A stretch of 64,000 nucleotides of DNA from Holdemania massiliensis (GCF_022440805.1 NZ_JAKNTK010000001.1:3224001-3288000), one strand, 5' to 3'; counted from the first letter of the stretch, positions 1-9,160 are shown. Numbers and translations are program-made. Notes: a model not told the origin generated them from the sequence alone.

Positions 1-437
1 TTGAAAAAACAAAATACTTTTATGAGAATGCAGAGCCAGTCAGTAAAGGTTGTTCATGCGATGGTTGCTTGAATTTTGAGAAAGCCATCGATGTGCTCCC
101 GCAGACAGTAAGAGAGTTCTTTGCTAATCTTGGCGTTGATATGAGCAAGGTATGTGAATGCTACGTAAATTGCACAAACGAGGATGGAACACTATCATAT
201 GGCGGCTTTTATCATATCTGTGGCACTTTGTTAGATGGAGAGAGTGCGTGGAAAAAAATAAGTGATACAACTTCATGTTGGGATGAAAGTGCAACATTTT
301 CTGTTTCTTCTAATTTCCATATATCTGTTCAAAAAGATATTGCCCTATTGGAAGCAGATTTTCCGCTTCCTGCTATCCAACTTGAATTCTCTGCAAATAT
401 TCCTTGGGTGCTTGAAAAAGAGAACACATACAAATAA
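1..437 (+). CDS. Unknown small protein, 5' end cut by window edge
   Basis: The reading frame is already open at base 3 and runs to the stop at 437, so the true start lies left of the window. The visible part is about 144 residues. It has a short Cys cluster (KGCSCDGCLNFEKA) followed by a mixed alpha/beta stretch rich in aromatic and acidic residues. There is no signal peptide or membrane segment. I recall similar small proteins in Firmicutes but cannot name the family, and I assign no function. It ends 47 bases before a flavin reductase in the same direction, so the two may be co-transcribed. Base composition is AT-rich compared with the 4-25 kb backbone. Confidence 0.6.
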   Translation, partial: EKTKYFYENAEPVSKGCSCDGCLNFEKAIDVLPQTVREFFANLGVDMSKVCECYVNCTNEDGTLSYGGFYHICGTLLDGESAWKKISDTTSCWDESATFSVSSNFHISVQKDIALLEADFPLPAIQLEFSANIPWVLEKENTYK

Positions 438-484
438 TGGTAGAGCGAAACCAATAACGAATCATATAATTGAAGGAGAGTAAA

Positions 485-1135
485 ATGAAAAGAGAGTATT
501 CAACTATACCAAAATCGATGTCTGAAATGGAAACGTATGGCTTTTCATGGATGGAATTTGTGACGGCAATCCCGTCACCTTTGTTTGTTGTAACCACCTA
601 TAAATCCAATGGAAAGCCTAACGCATGTCTGCAATCATGGGCATGTTTTAATGGAAGTCCCCACGGTTTCTATGCAATCTTATCAAGTGTTAATAAAAGC
701 GGTCATTTATATCAGAGTATACGAGAAACAAATGAAGCCGTTATTAACTTTCCATCGCTAGAATTTTATGATAAGTGTAGCGATACGATTGCAAATAATG
801 GGTTTGATAACGATGAAATCGCATTGTCTGGGTTGACCTCTGAAAAAGCTTCAATCGTAAATGCTCCGATGATTAAAGAATGTTTTCTAAACTTAGAATG
901 TCGTTATTTATGGGAGCGTGAAATAATTGAGGGTAGCTCTCATGTTTTGATGTGTTTGGAAATTGTTAATATTTGTGCAGAAGAAAAATATTTAGACGAA
1001 GTTGTGCATGGACGTTATGGTGAAGAAGGCTTTCTTTACAATATTCATTATCCTGTAAATCCGGAGAATTTCAATGGTAGATCACATGATTGGATCGCAA
1101 CTTTAAAAAAATCAAAAGATATGGGCGAGTATTGA
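485..1135 (+). CDS. Flavin reductase family protein (FMN-binding split barrel)
   Basis: The 216-residue product has the layout of flavin-reductase-like split-barrel proteins. An N-terminal strand pair (SPLFVVTTYKSNGKPNAC) is followed by a segment typical of FMN-binding loops (SSVNKSGHLYQSIRETNEAVINFP). Members bind FMN and act as flavin reductases or as small-molecule oxidoreductases, usually in the cytoplasm. The substrate cannot be deduced here. The start is the ATG at 485, eight bases after an AAGGAGAG Shine-Dalgarno. A TTG codon at 470 is in frame but has no ribosome site. A hairpin terminator follows at 1311-1340. Confidence 0.8.
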   Translation: MKREYSTIPKSMSEMETYGFSWMEFVTAIPSPLFVVTTYKSNGKPNACLQSWACFNGSPHGFYAILSSVNKSGHLYQSIRETNEAVINFPSLEFYDKCSDTIANNGFDNDEIALSGLTSEKASIVNAPMIKECFLNLECRYLWEREIIEGSSHVLMCLEIVNICAEEKYLDEVVHGRYGEEGFLYNIHYPVNPENFNGRSHDWIATLKKSKDMGEY

Positions 1136-1310
1136 ACAAACCGGGCAATTTTGCGCAACGAAAAATAGCAGCAGCACCCGTCCTTGTATTACAAATAAGA
1201 GAGCAAAAGCAACGCGTGCTTTCGCCCTTTCTACATCATGAGAAAGTCACGAAAGTGGAAAGTCCTTGTTTTAACAATGTCATTTAGCTAAAGATAAGGG
1301 AAAATATAAG

Positions 1311-1340
1311 AAGTACAGAAGAAGGAGTTCTGTACTTTTT
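1311..1340 (+). terminator. Rho-independent terminator
   Basis: A perfect 10-bp stem (AAGTACAGAA / TTCTGTACTT) with a 7-base loop is followed by a T-run. It lies 175 bases downstream of the flavin reductase gene and probably ends that transcript. A 65-codon open frame between the two has no ribosome site and is not called as a gene. Confidence 0.75.
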
Positions 1341-1454
1341 AAATATTCATAGAAATGAAAAAAATCAATTAAGAGGTCAATTAAAACACAACCAAAAGAA
1401 GATATACAACCCTTTTGTGATGTGTTTTTTCGAATGATTCTGTTATACTTTTAG

Positions 1455-2067
1455 TTATGGTTGGCCTAAACCAACAGTTTTGAATATCTCGTGGCTGTTT
1501 TCATCTGTTGCAGTGACTATATAAACTTGCTTATAAGATTATTCTCCATAGACTCGCTGGCTCACCTCTGTGGCGGGCTTTTCTTCTTTCTGGAGTACTC
1601 CCTTTTGTTGATTCAAGTTTATAAGTTTCATCAAACTCGATAAATCCAACGCACTGATCTTCTTGTTCAGCGATGATTTTTTTATAAGGGAATCATCAAA
1701 CGATGCCTGTGATTGAAAACTGTAGTAAGCTAAGTCTAATTTGGCAGCTGTTTTTCACATAGGAACCTAGGATAATGTGTCAGTAAAGATAACGATAAGA
1801 TCATCAACATTGATATGGAGTCATGATATAATTACATGCAAATCAAACGCAAACTTTCGTTGACATACCCTGATAAATACCTTTGTTTTCCTCGGGCAAA
1901 GCCTTTCTTTATCATCAGTGTTTCTTGATTATAAAGCGGACATTTACAAGGCTTCTCACTCCATATTTGTAGGTTCAATTGAACCTATCCATTAGTTTGC
2001 ATAGGATATGTGCTTTTTGACTGTCGGATAGTTCTCTGAATAATTTAATAAATTCTTGATCACACAT
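1455..2067 (-). pseudogene. Decayed IS1595-type (ISXO2-like) transposase
   Basis: Conceptual translation across three minus-strand frames restores a transposase. The N-terminus (MCDQEFIKLFRELSDSQKAH) leads to a zinc-ribbon-like piece (KPCKCPLYNQETLMIKKG, then GKQRYL). Next comes a segment with the DDE-like motif (GFIEFDETYKLESTKGSTPE, then RRKARHRGEPAS), and finally VTATDENSHEIFKTVGLGQP. At least two frameshifts and an internal loss separate these pieces, and the C-terminal catalytic part is missing. The order and spacing match IS1595-group transposases, though the second zinc-ribbon Cys pair is damaged (GYVN where GCG is usual). I saw no intact terminal inverted repeats. This is a dead element, a relic of past transposition in this AT-rich patch. 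Confidence 0.75.
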
Positions 2068-2115
2068 TATAATTTACTCTTCTATCATGTAAATTATAAT
2101 CCATTTCATTGAACT

Positions 2116-2154
2116 AGGCTGTCTCATTAATCGGATAGTCTATCTCTTTTTTTT
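2116..2154 (+). terminator. Hairpin with T-run beside the transposase relic
   Basis: AGGCTGTCT (2116-2124) can pair with GGATAGTCT (2133-2141) using G-U pairs, and a pyrimidine-rich T-tract follows. It reads as a plus-strand terminator and sits just outside the 5' end of the transposase relic. Such hairpins often accompany insertion-sequence ends, so it may have come with the element. Confidence 0.45.
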
Positions 2155-2194
2155 AGATCCGCAATTCGTTAACTAAGCCAATCTATTATAGTAT

Positions 2195-2797
2195 TCATAG
2201 TTCAATATCCTTAACATAAGTTGGCGAGGCAATTTGATGAAATTCAACTTCAGTTACTGCATCTCTTTTAGTAGTAGTGTCTCCTAATGCATTAAATGCG
2301 TTAATAATATTTGTGATAATTTCTTTCTCGTTGTTTTTATATTGTTCAAGAATACTAATTTTTTCTAATTTCCAAAAGACTTTTATACCGGTTTCAGAAT
2401 TTCCTTCAAGATCGAATCTTCCATATATTTTACTAATTATTTTTTCTTTGCTAATTAATACTAATTTTTTAGGTAATCCTTCAGAATAATAATTACCTTG
2501 TCCACCCAAGCTAATTAAAATCATTTTCTTTTCATGATCAATCGCCCATACACGTTGTGCAATTAGTTGACCTTTAAAATTATAAATACTATATTCGATA
2601 GGTTTATTGTTATAAGTAAGTTTAAATGATTCTAGCCATTCTCGATCCGGACCATTTAAAGGTATTAATTCTTTTACAAAAGTCATAATTTTTTCCTTTT
2701 CTTTCTTTATTTTTTCTCTGAAACTTGATGCAAATCTTTTTTTAATAGGGGCTAAAAAATAATCCAATACACTTCTCCTAGTTACCTTCACCTCCAT
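2195..2797 (-). CDS. Hypothetical protein next to HlyD relic
   Basis: The 200-residue frame begins at an ATG (2797) nine bases after the stop of the HlyD-type relic. An internal ATG at 2686 (MTFVKELIPLNGPDREW) has a better Shine-Dalgarno (AAGGAAAA) and may be the real start, giving 163 residues. The first 37 codons are basic and low in complexity. The rest is soluble mixed alpha/beta sequence without membrane segments, and I recognise no family. Codon use is strongly AT-rich like the relic upstream. The pair may be the remains of one horizontally acquired peptide-export or bacteriocin-type locus, which is inference from proximity only. Confidence 0.5.
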   Translation of the reverse strand: MEVKVTRRSVLDYFLAPIKKRFASSFREKIKKEKEKIMTFVKELIPLNGPDREWLESFKLTYNNKPIEYSIYNFKGQLIAQRVWAIDHEKKMILISLGGQGNYYSEGLPKKLVLISKEKIISKIYGRFDLEGNSETGIKVFWKLEKISILEQYKNNEKEIITNIINAFNALGDTTTKRDAVTEVEFHQIASPTYVKDIEL

Positions 2798-2805
2798 ACT
2801 ACCCG

Positions 2806-3863
2806 TTAGTCCTGAAAAAGTTTAATTTTTAAATTTGTGTTATCTATATTAGCTCTGATTAAATAAACACTTTCAAACTTTTCATGGTTAAATGCTGAAG
2901 GATTTATATAAGTAATTTTTCCTGGAATTGTCCCATAGGATATGCATCTAATTTTATTGCAACCTCCATATTCAAATCTAGGTTGGCTACATCTCTATTT
3001 AAGACATAACCTTCTACTTCAGTTGGTATTTCATCAGAGACTATGCTTATTAAAGCTGTACCTGGATTAGTAATAGAACCTGTTGATATATTTTCTATTT
3101 TTGTTATAAATCCTGTTATTGGGGACACTAAATTTTGATAATTCTTATTTAATTCCGTTTTGTCTTTATCTGAGGTTATTGTTGCAAGCTGATCGATAAT
3201 TGTTGAAATTGCTTTGGCTATTTCTGCCTTATAGTTTAGTTTACAATTTTTCAGGTTTTCTTTTGCTAATGCTTCACCACTTTCTCTTTACTTTATAACT
3301 AATCGCTGTGCTTCATAATCAGGACCCCCATATTGCTCTAGCATCTTTTCAGCTATTTCGCTTTTTAATTTTACATTACTTAATGCTAGTTCGTATTGTT
3401 TTAGAGTACTTTTATATAGAGCTTCTATAGATATTATTTACTGTATGTATTTTCCTGTATCTACATCATAATCTTCAATATTGATATCTGAAATGTCTGC
3501 ATCATCATATATTTTTTGGTACACATCTAGCTGAGTTTAAATAATTGTATTTTGTCCTGTTACTCTTCCGATATCGACATTTAAAATATCGGAATTTATA
3601 GTTATTAAAACTTCTCCTCTTTCAACATATTGCCCTTCTGTTACAAATATTTTCTCTATTATTCCCCCGGTATGTAATTGTACAAGTACAATATTCCCAG
3701 GCGGTACTAGTCTTGCAATCATAGGTACAATTACATCTACTTTTATATACCTTGCCGAAATAATACTACAAATAATCTATAATTATGGCATGAAATCATA
3801 TTTGAGATCTTCATCTTTTTGTTTTGTATGTCTTATAATGTAGTCTTGTATACGCTTATTCAC
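2806..3863 (-). pseudogene. Broken HlyD-type secretion adaptor (membrane fusion protein)
   Basis: Reading through several frames on the minus strand restores an HlyD/membrane-fusion-type protein. A GTG start at 3863 follows an AGGGGAT ribosome site (NKRIQDYIIRHTKQKDED). Then come a hydrophobic anchor remnant and a lipoyl-like half motif (IIEKIFVTEGQYVERGEVLI). A coiled-coil segment (KQYELALSNVKLKSEIAEKM) and the second lipoyl half (SPITGFITKIENISTGSITN) follow, then a beta-barrel tail ending at 2806. At least three in-frame stops (TAA/TAG) and two frameshifts disrupt it. Such proteins link an ABC exporter to the outside. No exporter remains here, so the system is dead. Confidence 0.75.
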
Positions 3864-3973
3864 TTATATCCCCTCTGCTTTGTTGATTATATAAATGATA
3901 ATATAATTCTTATACTGTGATGGAATTCACAGGTGGCCACAGAAAATGATTTAGAATTCAGTTCATGATGTTC

Positions 3974-4507
3974 TTATCGTTTTTTCAAATATGCCGTAGG
4001 TACACGCTGTGTCAGCCATACGCCATTGACAGATAAAAAGAACACATAGCCCTCTTCGTGCATCCGTCTGGCATCAACCGCATAAACAACCGGCTTGCCA
4101 TGCCGGCTTCCAACCTTCAGTGCAGTTTGGAAATCGGCAGATAAATGAACATACAATCGCGATTTACTGATCAGGCCTTCCCGATCAATGCTTGCGACAT
4201 ACTTTTCGCCTGTTCCATGCCACAAAACTTCCGGTGGCTGGACTTCTTTTAATTCTACGTCAACCGGTATTGAATGACCCTGATTCGCGCGGATCAGCGT
4301 TTTATCATCGTTAAAAGCATACCGGCCTTTCTCATCTTCGGCAACAAGCTTCTCCAGAAGTGTTTGATCCATGAATTGTGTTTTGCGGATTCCAGCAATC
4401 AGCTCATCCACCTTCGCCCATCCGTGCTCATCCAGCTGAATGCCAATGACCTCCGGTTTGTGCCGTAAGATCAGACTGAGATATTGACCTAATTTTTTCT
4501 CATCCAT
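3974..4507 (-). CDS. kptA: RNA 2'-phosphotransferase (Tpt1/KptA family)
   Basis: The 177-residue protein matches the full length of the KptA/Tpt1 family. Visible hallmarks are the N-terminal KLGQYLSLILRHKPEVIG, then WHGTGEKYVASIDREGL, LYVHLSADFQTALKVGSRHG and the C-terminal YFFLSVNGVWLT-type strand. In yeast Tpt1 the enzyme moves an internal RNA 2'-phosphate to NAD+, giving ADP-ribose 1'',2''-cyclic phosphate. Bacterial homologues have this activity in vitro, but their physiological substrate is not established. The ATG at 4507 follows a GGAGG site. It stands alone between the AT-rich accessory patch and the ATP-grasp cluster. Confidence 0.92.
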   Translation of the reverse strand: MDEKKLGQYLSLILRHKPEVIGIQLDEHGWAKVDELIAGIRKTQFMDQTLLEKLVAEDEKGRYAFNDDKTLIRANQGHSIPVDVELKEVQPPEVLWHGTGEKYVASIDREGLISKSRLYVHLSADFQTALKVGSRHGKPVVYAVDARRMHEEGYVFFLSVNGVWLTQRVPTAYLKKR

Positions 4508-4592
4508 CGTCCGTTAACCTCCTGACTCTCTCTATCCTAATATCTATAATCGCTTTCTTCTCCTGTTTTGAACGATTTCTTTAAAAATGAAC

Positions 4593-4732
4593 GAAAAACA
4601 GTGAAATTGGCAGAAAGCATTCATTTTCATGCATATGATAAAATCTATGATATAATATTTGATCTTTTTCTGAATGATTTTGGCGAAAATCATTAAAAAA
4701 CAGGGATTTTTACAAAAAGCATTCATTTTCAA
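4593..4732. repeat. Imperfect direct repeat pair in AT-rich intergenic DNA
   Basis: Two copies of a motif close to CARAAAGCATTCATTTTCA occur at 4611-4630 and 4713-4732, 102 bases apart. Similarity extends a little upstream in each (AACAGTG... and AACAGGG...). They fill the 360-base space between kptA (start 4507) and the downstream pseudouridine synthase. An open frame across them gives the peptide MKMNAFC twice, but it has no ribosome site and is not called as a gene. Their role is unknown. Confidence 0.5.
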
Positions 4733-4784
4733 TCAAAAACTTTTTAGTATGCTATAATTAATTATTTTAACCTATGATCAAAAA

Positions 4785-4817
4785 AGCAGCGTCATCTCAG
4801 GCAGAGTACGCTGTTTT
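4785..4817 (-). terminator. Terminator of the ATP-grasp/RluA cluster
   Basis: Arms AGCAGCGT and ACGCTGTT form a stem (one G-U pair). On the minus strand it is followed by TTTTTTG. It lies about 50 bases after the stop of the pseudouridine synthase and ends the minus-strand cluster. Confidence 0.65.
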
Positions 4818-4867
4818 CCTTGATTCTAAGCCTCTGTGACAAGTTGAATAAAAGTCTGAGCTTGTCC

Positions 4868-5755
4868 TCACCAAAACGCCTGGGGCAGTTCATCCACGAT
4901 TTCTCTGCGGCAGCCACTCAGTGGATCCGTCCAGACACATTTCCAAGCATGCAGCTTCATCCTGCCTTGAACAGGCCGGGGATTATACAGCGGATCATTG
5001 ATGATCGGATGCTGAATCGAAGCCAGATGCACACGGATTTGATGCGTTCTGCCCGTTTCCAGTTCACAGCGGACAAGCGTCTGATGCTGCTTTTGACGGC
5101 ATTGCAGAACCTCAATATGCGTACACGCTGGCTTTCCTGTGGACGAGATGCGATATGCCTTGGCCTGGTGCCGATCCCGGCCAATCGGTTGATTGATTGT
5201 CAGTTTTTCCTTTGGCTTCATCACGCCACTGACCACTGCCAGATAGGTGCGGTAAATTTGCTTCTGCGCCAGGGCTTGATCCAGACGGGGCTGAAAAAAC
5301 GGACATTTGCTGAACAGGACGATGCCGCTGGTTCCTTCGTCCAGACGGTGAATCGGGCGCACCGTACAATGCTGACCTGTGCGGTGATAATACGCTGCCA
5401 CCTGATTCGCCAGGGTTCCGCTCTTCTGTTTATCATCCGGATGCACAATCATGCCGGAAGGCTTGGACACAGCCAGAACCAGCTCATCCTCATACAAAAC
5501 CGTAAGCGGCTGATCCCACGGGACAAAATCCGGCTCCTCCTGCTGAAATACCTTCAGCGCAAGCCGATCCGCCGTTTTTAATTTTACGTTTTGCCGGACA
5601 GGCTGACCGTTAAGCAGGATTCTCTGCTCAGTTTCCAGCTTATACCGATAAGCTTTGGAACACGACCACGCCATTAAAAAGTCCGCAATGGTCTGTCCCT
5701 CGGCCTGCGCTGGAATGCTCAGATTCAGCCAGGGACTGTCAATTTGAAAATCCAT
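4868..5755 (-). CDS. RluA-family pseudouridine synthase
   Basis: The 295-residue protein has an N-terminal S4-like region (about residues 20-75) and the RluA catalytic domain. The signature HRLDEGTSG sits at about 136-144, with Asp139 as the catalytic aspartate. The C-terminal segment GRTHQIRVHLASIQHPIIND is also family-typical. These enzymes isomerise specific uridines in rRNA or tRNA to pseudouridine in the cytoplasm. The exact position modified cannot be told from sequence. Its ATG shares one base with the stop codon of the upstream M20 gene (TAATG), so translation is probably coupled. It is the last gene of the cluster. Confidence 0.9.
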   Translation of the reverse strand: MDFQIDSPWLNLSIPAQAEGQTIADFLMAWSCSKAYRYKLETEQRILLNGQPVRQNVKLKTADRLALKVFQQEEPDFVPWDQPLTVLYEDELVLAVSKPSGMIVHPDDKQKSGTLANQVAAYYHRTGQHCTVRPIHRLDEGTSGIVLFSKCPFFQPRLDQALAQKQIYRTYLAVVSGVMKPKEKLTINQPIGRDRHQAKAYRISSTGKPACTHIEVLQCRQKQHQTLVRCELETGRTHQIRVHLASIQHPIINDPLYNPRPVQGRMKLHAWKCVWTDPLSGCRREIVDELPQAFW

Positions 5756-7038
5756 TAATCCCGACCTTCCGGAAACAAATAGCCAGCCTGTTCAAACAGC
5801 GTATCCAGATCCAGCGGATTGGGTTTCCAATCCTGCGGCCTCGGTTGTTTTAAAAAGGCTTCGGCACAGGCCGCATGCGCTGCCGCGCCCTTCCACAGCA
5901 CGCTTTCGTCCAGATCATGGCGGGAAGTATGCACGTCGGCCGTAATGCCGCGGGCTTCATTGCGCATTCCCAAAAAGGCATACACGCCCGGCATCCGCTG
6001 CAAATACAAAGGAAAACTATCCGTTCCCATCCACGGCTCAGCTTCCATCACCGCCGCTTCTCCCAACAGCTCACGGCAGACCTCGGCCGCCGTTTTCGCA
6101 TAAGCCGCATCATTGTTCAGCGGGAAGCCTGGGGCGTTTAGTTTCTCAAAATGCGCGGTGCAGTCGTACGCCTCGGCAATATGTTCAACGACATGCCGCA
6201 GCTTGGCCTGGAAAGCCAGACCGACCTCACGATTATAAAACCGCACCGTTCCCTTAAACAGACAGGTATCCGGGAGAATATTGGATTTGGTTCCGGACTG
6301 AATCAGTCCGGTCGAAATCGTCAGCGGCTCAAAGGGACTGACCGTCCGCATCCGCAGCGCAGTCAGCGCCTGACCAATCGCCGCATAACAGTCGATCGGA
6401 TTGATGCACAAGTCCGGACGTGAGCCATGTCCGCCGCGTCCCTGCAGCCGAACATGAAAGGAGAACATGCCCGCCATTAACGGACCTGCCTGAATTTGCA
6501 GTGTCCCGGCTGGCGTATGTGGAGAAACATGCAGACCGAATACACTGTCTGGATGAATTCCGGCTTTTTCCAGTGCCTTCATGATGTGGTAAATATTCAT
6601 CGTCGCTTCTTCACCCCGTTCAAAACACAGAAGCACCGTTCCTTCTAAGTCTTCCCGATGGGCTTGAAGCAGCTTCGCCGCCGTCAGAAGCATCGCTGTA
6701 TGTCCGTCATGACCGCAGGCATGCTGCACGCCTTTGACCTCACTGACACAGGATTTTGGCAGACCACCGCCGTTGGCCGCCTCTTCTTCAATCGGCAAGG
6801 CGTCAATATCCGCTCTTAACAAGACCGTTCGGCCAGGTTTTCCGCCTTCAATCCAGCCCAGTACCCCGCCATGCTCAACAACTTGGGTGCGGATTCCCTG
6901 ATCCTTCAAAAACTGATCAATCAGCGCGACCGTAGCTTCCTCTTTCGAGCTTAATTCCGGATGCCGGTGCAGCTTTCGGCGCAGATCAATACAAAGATCA
7001 CTAAGCGCCAAAGCCTCTTCGTTCCATTGGATTGCCAT
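5755..7038 (-). CDS. M20-family metallo-amidohydrolase/peptidase
   Basis: The 427-residue product has the M20D (IAA-amino-acid hydrolase/HipO-like) arrangement of metal ligands. These are HACGHDGH (residues 106-113), ERGEEA (about 140-145), GLHVSPHTPAG (about 168) and a late DVHTSRHDLDE. LLRADIDALPIEEEA is also diagnostic. Members hydrolyse N-acyl or N-aminoacyl amide bonds using two metal ions. The gene starts 62 bases after the first ATP-grasp gene and is coupled to the pseudouridine synthase. Next to two amide-forming ATP-grasp enzymes, an amidohydrolase could process or recycle the same conjugate. That role is inference. Confidence 0.88.
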   Translation of the reverse strand: MAIQWNEEALALSDLCIDLRRKLHRHPELSSKEEATVALIDQFLKDQGIRTQVVEHGGVLGWIEGGKPGRTVLLRADIDALPIEEEAANGGGLPKSCVSEVKGVQHACGHDGHTAMLLTAAKLLQAHREDLEGTVLLCFERGEEATMNIYHIMKALEKAGIHPDSVFGLHVSPHTPAGTLQIQAGPLMAGMFSFHVRLQGRGGHGSRPDLCINPIDCYAAIGQALTALRMRTVSPFEPLTISTGLIQSGTKSNILPDTCLFKGTVRFYNREVGLAFQAKLRHVVEHIAEAYDCTAHFEKLNAPGFPLNNDAAYAKTAAEVCRELLGEAAVMEAEPWMGTDSFPLYLQRMPGVYAFLGMRNEARGITADVHTSRHDLDESVLWKGAAAHAACAEAFLKQPRPQDWKPNPLDLDTLFEQAGYLFPEGRD

Positions 7039-7100
7039 TGTTTTCTCCTTTATCTCATTCCTGTTTTTTGCTTTGTTGTTTTGTTCATTCCGCTTTGTCG

Positions 7101-8282
7101 TTAGCGAGTGCAGTCGGCATAGAAATCAAAAACCTGCTGCTCGGTTCGGAAGCGGGCGATCAGCACCTCGTCGCCCATGGCCTCAGCCAGCGCCGGATCC
7201 ATCGCAATTCGCTGCACAATCGCTTCACGATAGTGTTCGACAATCCAGTCCGTCGAATGTTGATAGTGCTGTTCTTTGCGCCGGCCGACAAACACGCTGG
7301 AATACGGCCGTTCTGGGTTGTAGCACGGTTCATGATCAATCAGCGTATCAGCCCAGATCTGATAGATATCAATGTCATTGGCATAGTCAATCATATCCGG
7401 CAGAAACCCTCCCGGCGGCCGCATGTTGACCTCCAAGCCGATGATATCGCCCTTTTTGCCAAGCCCTTCCTGATCGCAGTCGAGACGGAAAAATTCTAGG
7501 TGGAAAAAGCGGTCGCGTACACCAAAGGCCTGCAAAGTCCGCTCCCCGGCGCTGCGCAGATCCTCCGGTACATTTTTCAGCGAATAACAGCCGATCGGCT
7601 GCTTCTCATTGACTGAATCCATGACGGACCCTAGATAGACATGACTGGTGGCAAACACGACCTTGCCCTGATTGTTGATAATCCCGTCAAAGGTACAGAC
7701 AGTTCCCTGCACGAATTCCTCCACAATCATCCCGGAATGCATCGTTTTCAGCATTGTTTCCAGTTCTTCCGCGTTGTGAATGCGCATCGTATCGCTGGCT
7801 CCCACCCCGCGGTCAGGCTTAGCTACCATGGAATAATGCACCTGCCGGGCGAACTGGCGGATCGCTTCCGGATCCTCGCTGATCAGCCAGCGTGCTGTCG
7901 GAACACCCGCTTCGGCATACTTCGCTTTCATCAGCGACTTGTGCTGACAAACATTCAGCTGGGCAGGGAACATGCCGGTTGTGACATGAAACATTTCACG
8001 TAGCTCTGCGTCCAGATTCAGCCAGTATTCATTGTTGGATTCAATCCAGTCAAGCTTGCCGTACTTCCATGTAAAATAACCGCAGGCCCGGATCATCTGA
8101 TCCCGATCGGTCATCGAATAGACACAGTAAACATCATCCAGAACCTCGCGCAGGGAAGCCGGCAGCGATGATTGGGGCGTGTCGACAATCCCCAGCACAC
8201 GCACGCCGCGGTTCTTCAAAGCCCGGGCAAACAGCCAGTAATTCGATGGAAAATGTGGTGATATTAAAACAAAATTGATCAT
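7101..8282 (-). CDS. ATP-grasp carboxylate-amine ligase-like protein (copy 1)
   Basis: The 393-residue protein has an N-terminal Rossmann-like preATP domain (INFVLISPHFPSNYWLFARA) and a central ATP-binding lysine strand (YSMVAKPDRGVGASDT). The Mg-binding C-terminal motif GLEVNMRPPGG lies at about 290. ATP-grasp enzymes activate a carboxylate as acyl-phosphate and join it to an amine or thiol. The substrates here are unknown. It is clearly paralogous to the gene at 9956-11146, with the same DWIESNNEYWL, RFFHLEFFRL and EVNMRPPGG blocks. Its ATG overlaps the stop of the upstream esterase gene by four bases (ATGA), which suggests obligate co-expression. Confidence 0.85.
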   Translation of the reverse strand: MINFVLISPHFPSNYWLFARALKNRGVRVLGIVDTPQSSLPASLREVLDDVYCVYSMTDRDQMIRACGYFTWKYGKLDWIESNNEYWLNLDAELREMFHVTTGMFPAQLNVCQHKSLMKAKYAEAGVPTARWLISEDPEAIRQFARQVHYSMVAKPDRGVGASDTMRIHNAEELETMLKTMHSGMIVEEFVQGTVCTFDGIINNQGKVVFATSHVYLGSVMDSVNEKQPIGCYSLKNVPEDLRSAGERTLQAFGVRDRFFHLEFFRLDCDQEGLGKKGDIIGLEVNMRPPGGFLPDMIDYANDIDIYQIWADTLIDHEPCYNPERPYSSVFVGRRKEQHYQHSTDWIVEHYREAIVQRIAMDPALAEAMGDEVLIARFRTEQQVFDFYADCTR

Positions 8283-9055
8283 TCAGCGTCCTCCCAACAC
8301 CGTTCAAGGATGCCTAATTCTTCCATCCAAACCGGTGTTTCTTCTTCCCAGCACGCTTCGCAATGCGTGCCTTCCGGATAGCAATGCAGATAAACTGAGG
8401 CTTTCGCTTCCAGGATCTGCTGCACGGTGCAGTTATCAGCCGTCACCTGCGCCAGATCTTCCTGGGAGCCGGTTTCCATCCCGCCCCAGCTGATATAGAA
8501 CTGCGTGTTTTCCTCGATCCAAGCCTCATCCAGATCCCTGCACAGCGGCTCCATCACTAACCCCAGATATGGCGACAGACAAGCCGCCCGGCTGTAAACC
8601 GCACTGTAGCGGCCGCCGGCATACAGTGCCATCAAGCCGCCCATCGAGCTGCCGCCGATAAAGGTATGTTCACGATCGGTCAGCACGGGCAGATTTTCAT
8701 CCACCCAGGCCTTCAGCTCACCGCTCATCCAATCCAGAAGCAGTTCCCCCTGCCCTTTCACTTCACCCCAGGCAGGATCAGAAAAATCATAGGGGGAAAA
8801 CTCCCATAAACGGCGGTTGCCCTGGTGATTGCATTCAATTCCCACAACCACTAACGGCAGTCCGGTCTGATCGAGATAATCTTTTAAGCCCCAGCTTTTT
8901 CCATAGGTTGCTTCCTCATCCAAAAACAGATTGTGGCCGTCAAACATATACAGCACCGATACTTTCTGTCCTTCGGTGAGCGTGTCGGGTATATACAAAT
9001 GGAGTGTCCGTGCTTCTTCCAACGGCGTAATCCATGTCTCCTGTTTTATCAGCAT
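8279..9055 (-). CDS. Alpha/beta-hydrolase, esterase-D-like
   Basis: The 258-residue protein has the esterase-family (PF00756-like) fold signs. These are VLYMFDGHNLFLDEEATYG near residue 35, a nucleophile elbow GGSSMGG with Ser137, and a C-terminal His in YPEGTHCEACW. No signal peptide is visible, so it probably acts in the cytoplasm on an ester or thioester. The ATG at 9055 follows AGAGGA; an upstream in-frame ATG (9103) lacks a ribosome site. It overlaps the downstream ATP-grasp gene by four bases. Pairing with an ATP-grasp ligase suggests release, transfer or editing of the ligase product, which is inference. Confidence 0.82.
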   Translation of the reverse strand: MLIKQETWITPLEEARTLHLYIPDTLTEGQKVSVLYMFDGHNLFLDEEATYGKSWGLKDYLDQTGLPLVVVGIECNHQGNRRLWEFSPYDFSDPAWGEVKGQGELLLDWMSGELKAWVDENLPVLTDREHTFIGGSSMGGLMALYAGGRYSAVYSRAACLSPYLGLVMEPLCRDLDEAWIEENTQFYISWGGMETGSQEDLAQVTADNCTVQQILEAKASVYLHCYPEGTHCEACWEEETPVWMEELGILERCWEDAE

Positions 9056-9160
9056 GGTTTTGATCCTCTTTTCTAGCCGGAAGCGTCCGGCTGACGATCT
9101 CATTGTAGTGAATTTTCAGCTTGAACGCAAGTCTGAAAACCCTTGGCCAAGAATCAGAAA

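Noticed and set aside
1090..1287. A 65-codon frame after the flavin reductase
   Set aside because: It overlaps the end of that gene in another frame, has no ribosome site and no recognisable sequence.
1440..1600. A structured RNA or type I toxin-antitoxin RNA
   Set aside because: Frame-corrected translation shows it is the end of the transposase relic.
2116..2154. Possible terminal inverted repeat of the transposase relic
   Set aside because: No matching copy was found at the other end, so it is listed only as a hairpin.
4820..5581. A 253-codon plus-strand frame
   Set aside because: It is antisense to the well-supported RluA-family gene and has no start signal; similar long antisense frames lie opposite M20, ATP-grasp and DHHW genes.
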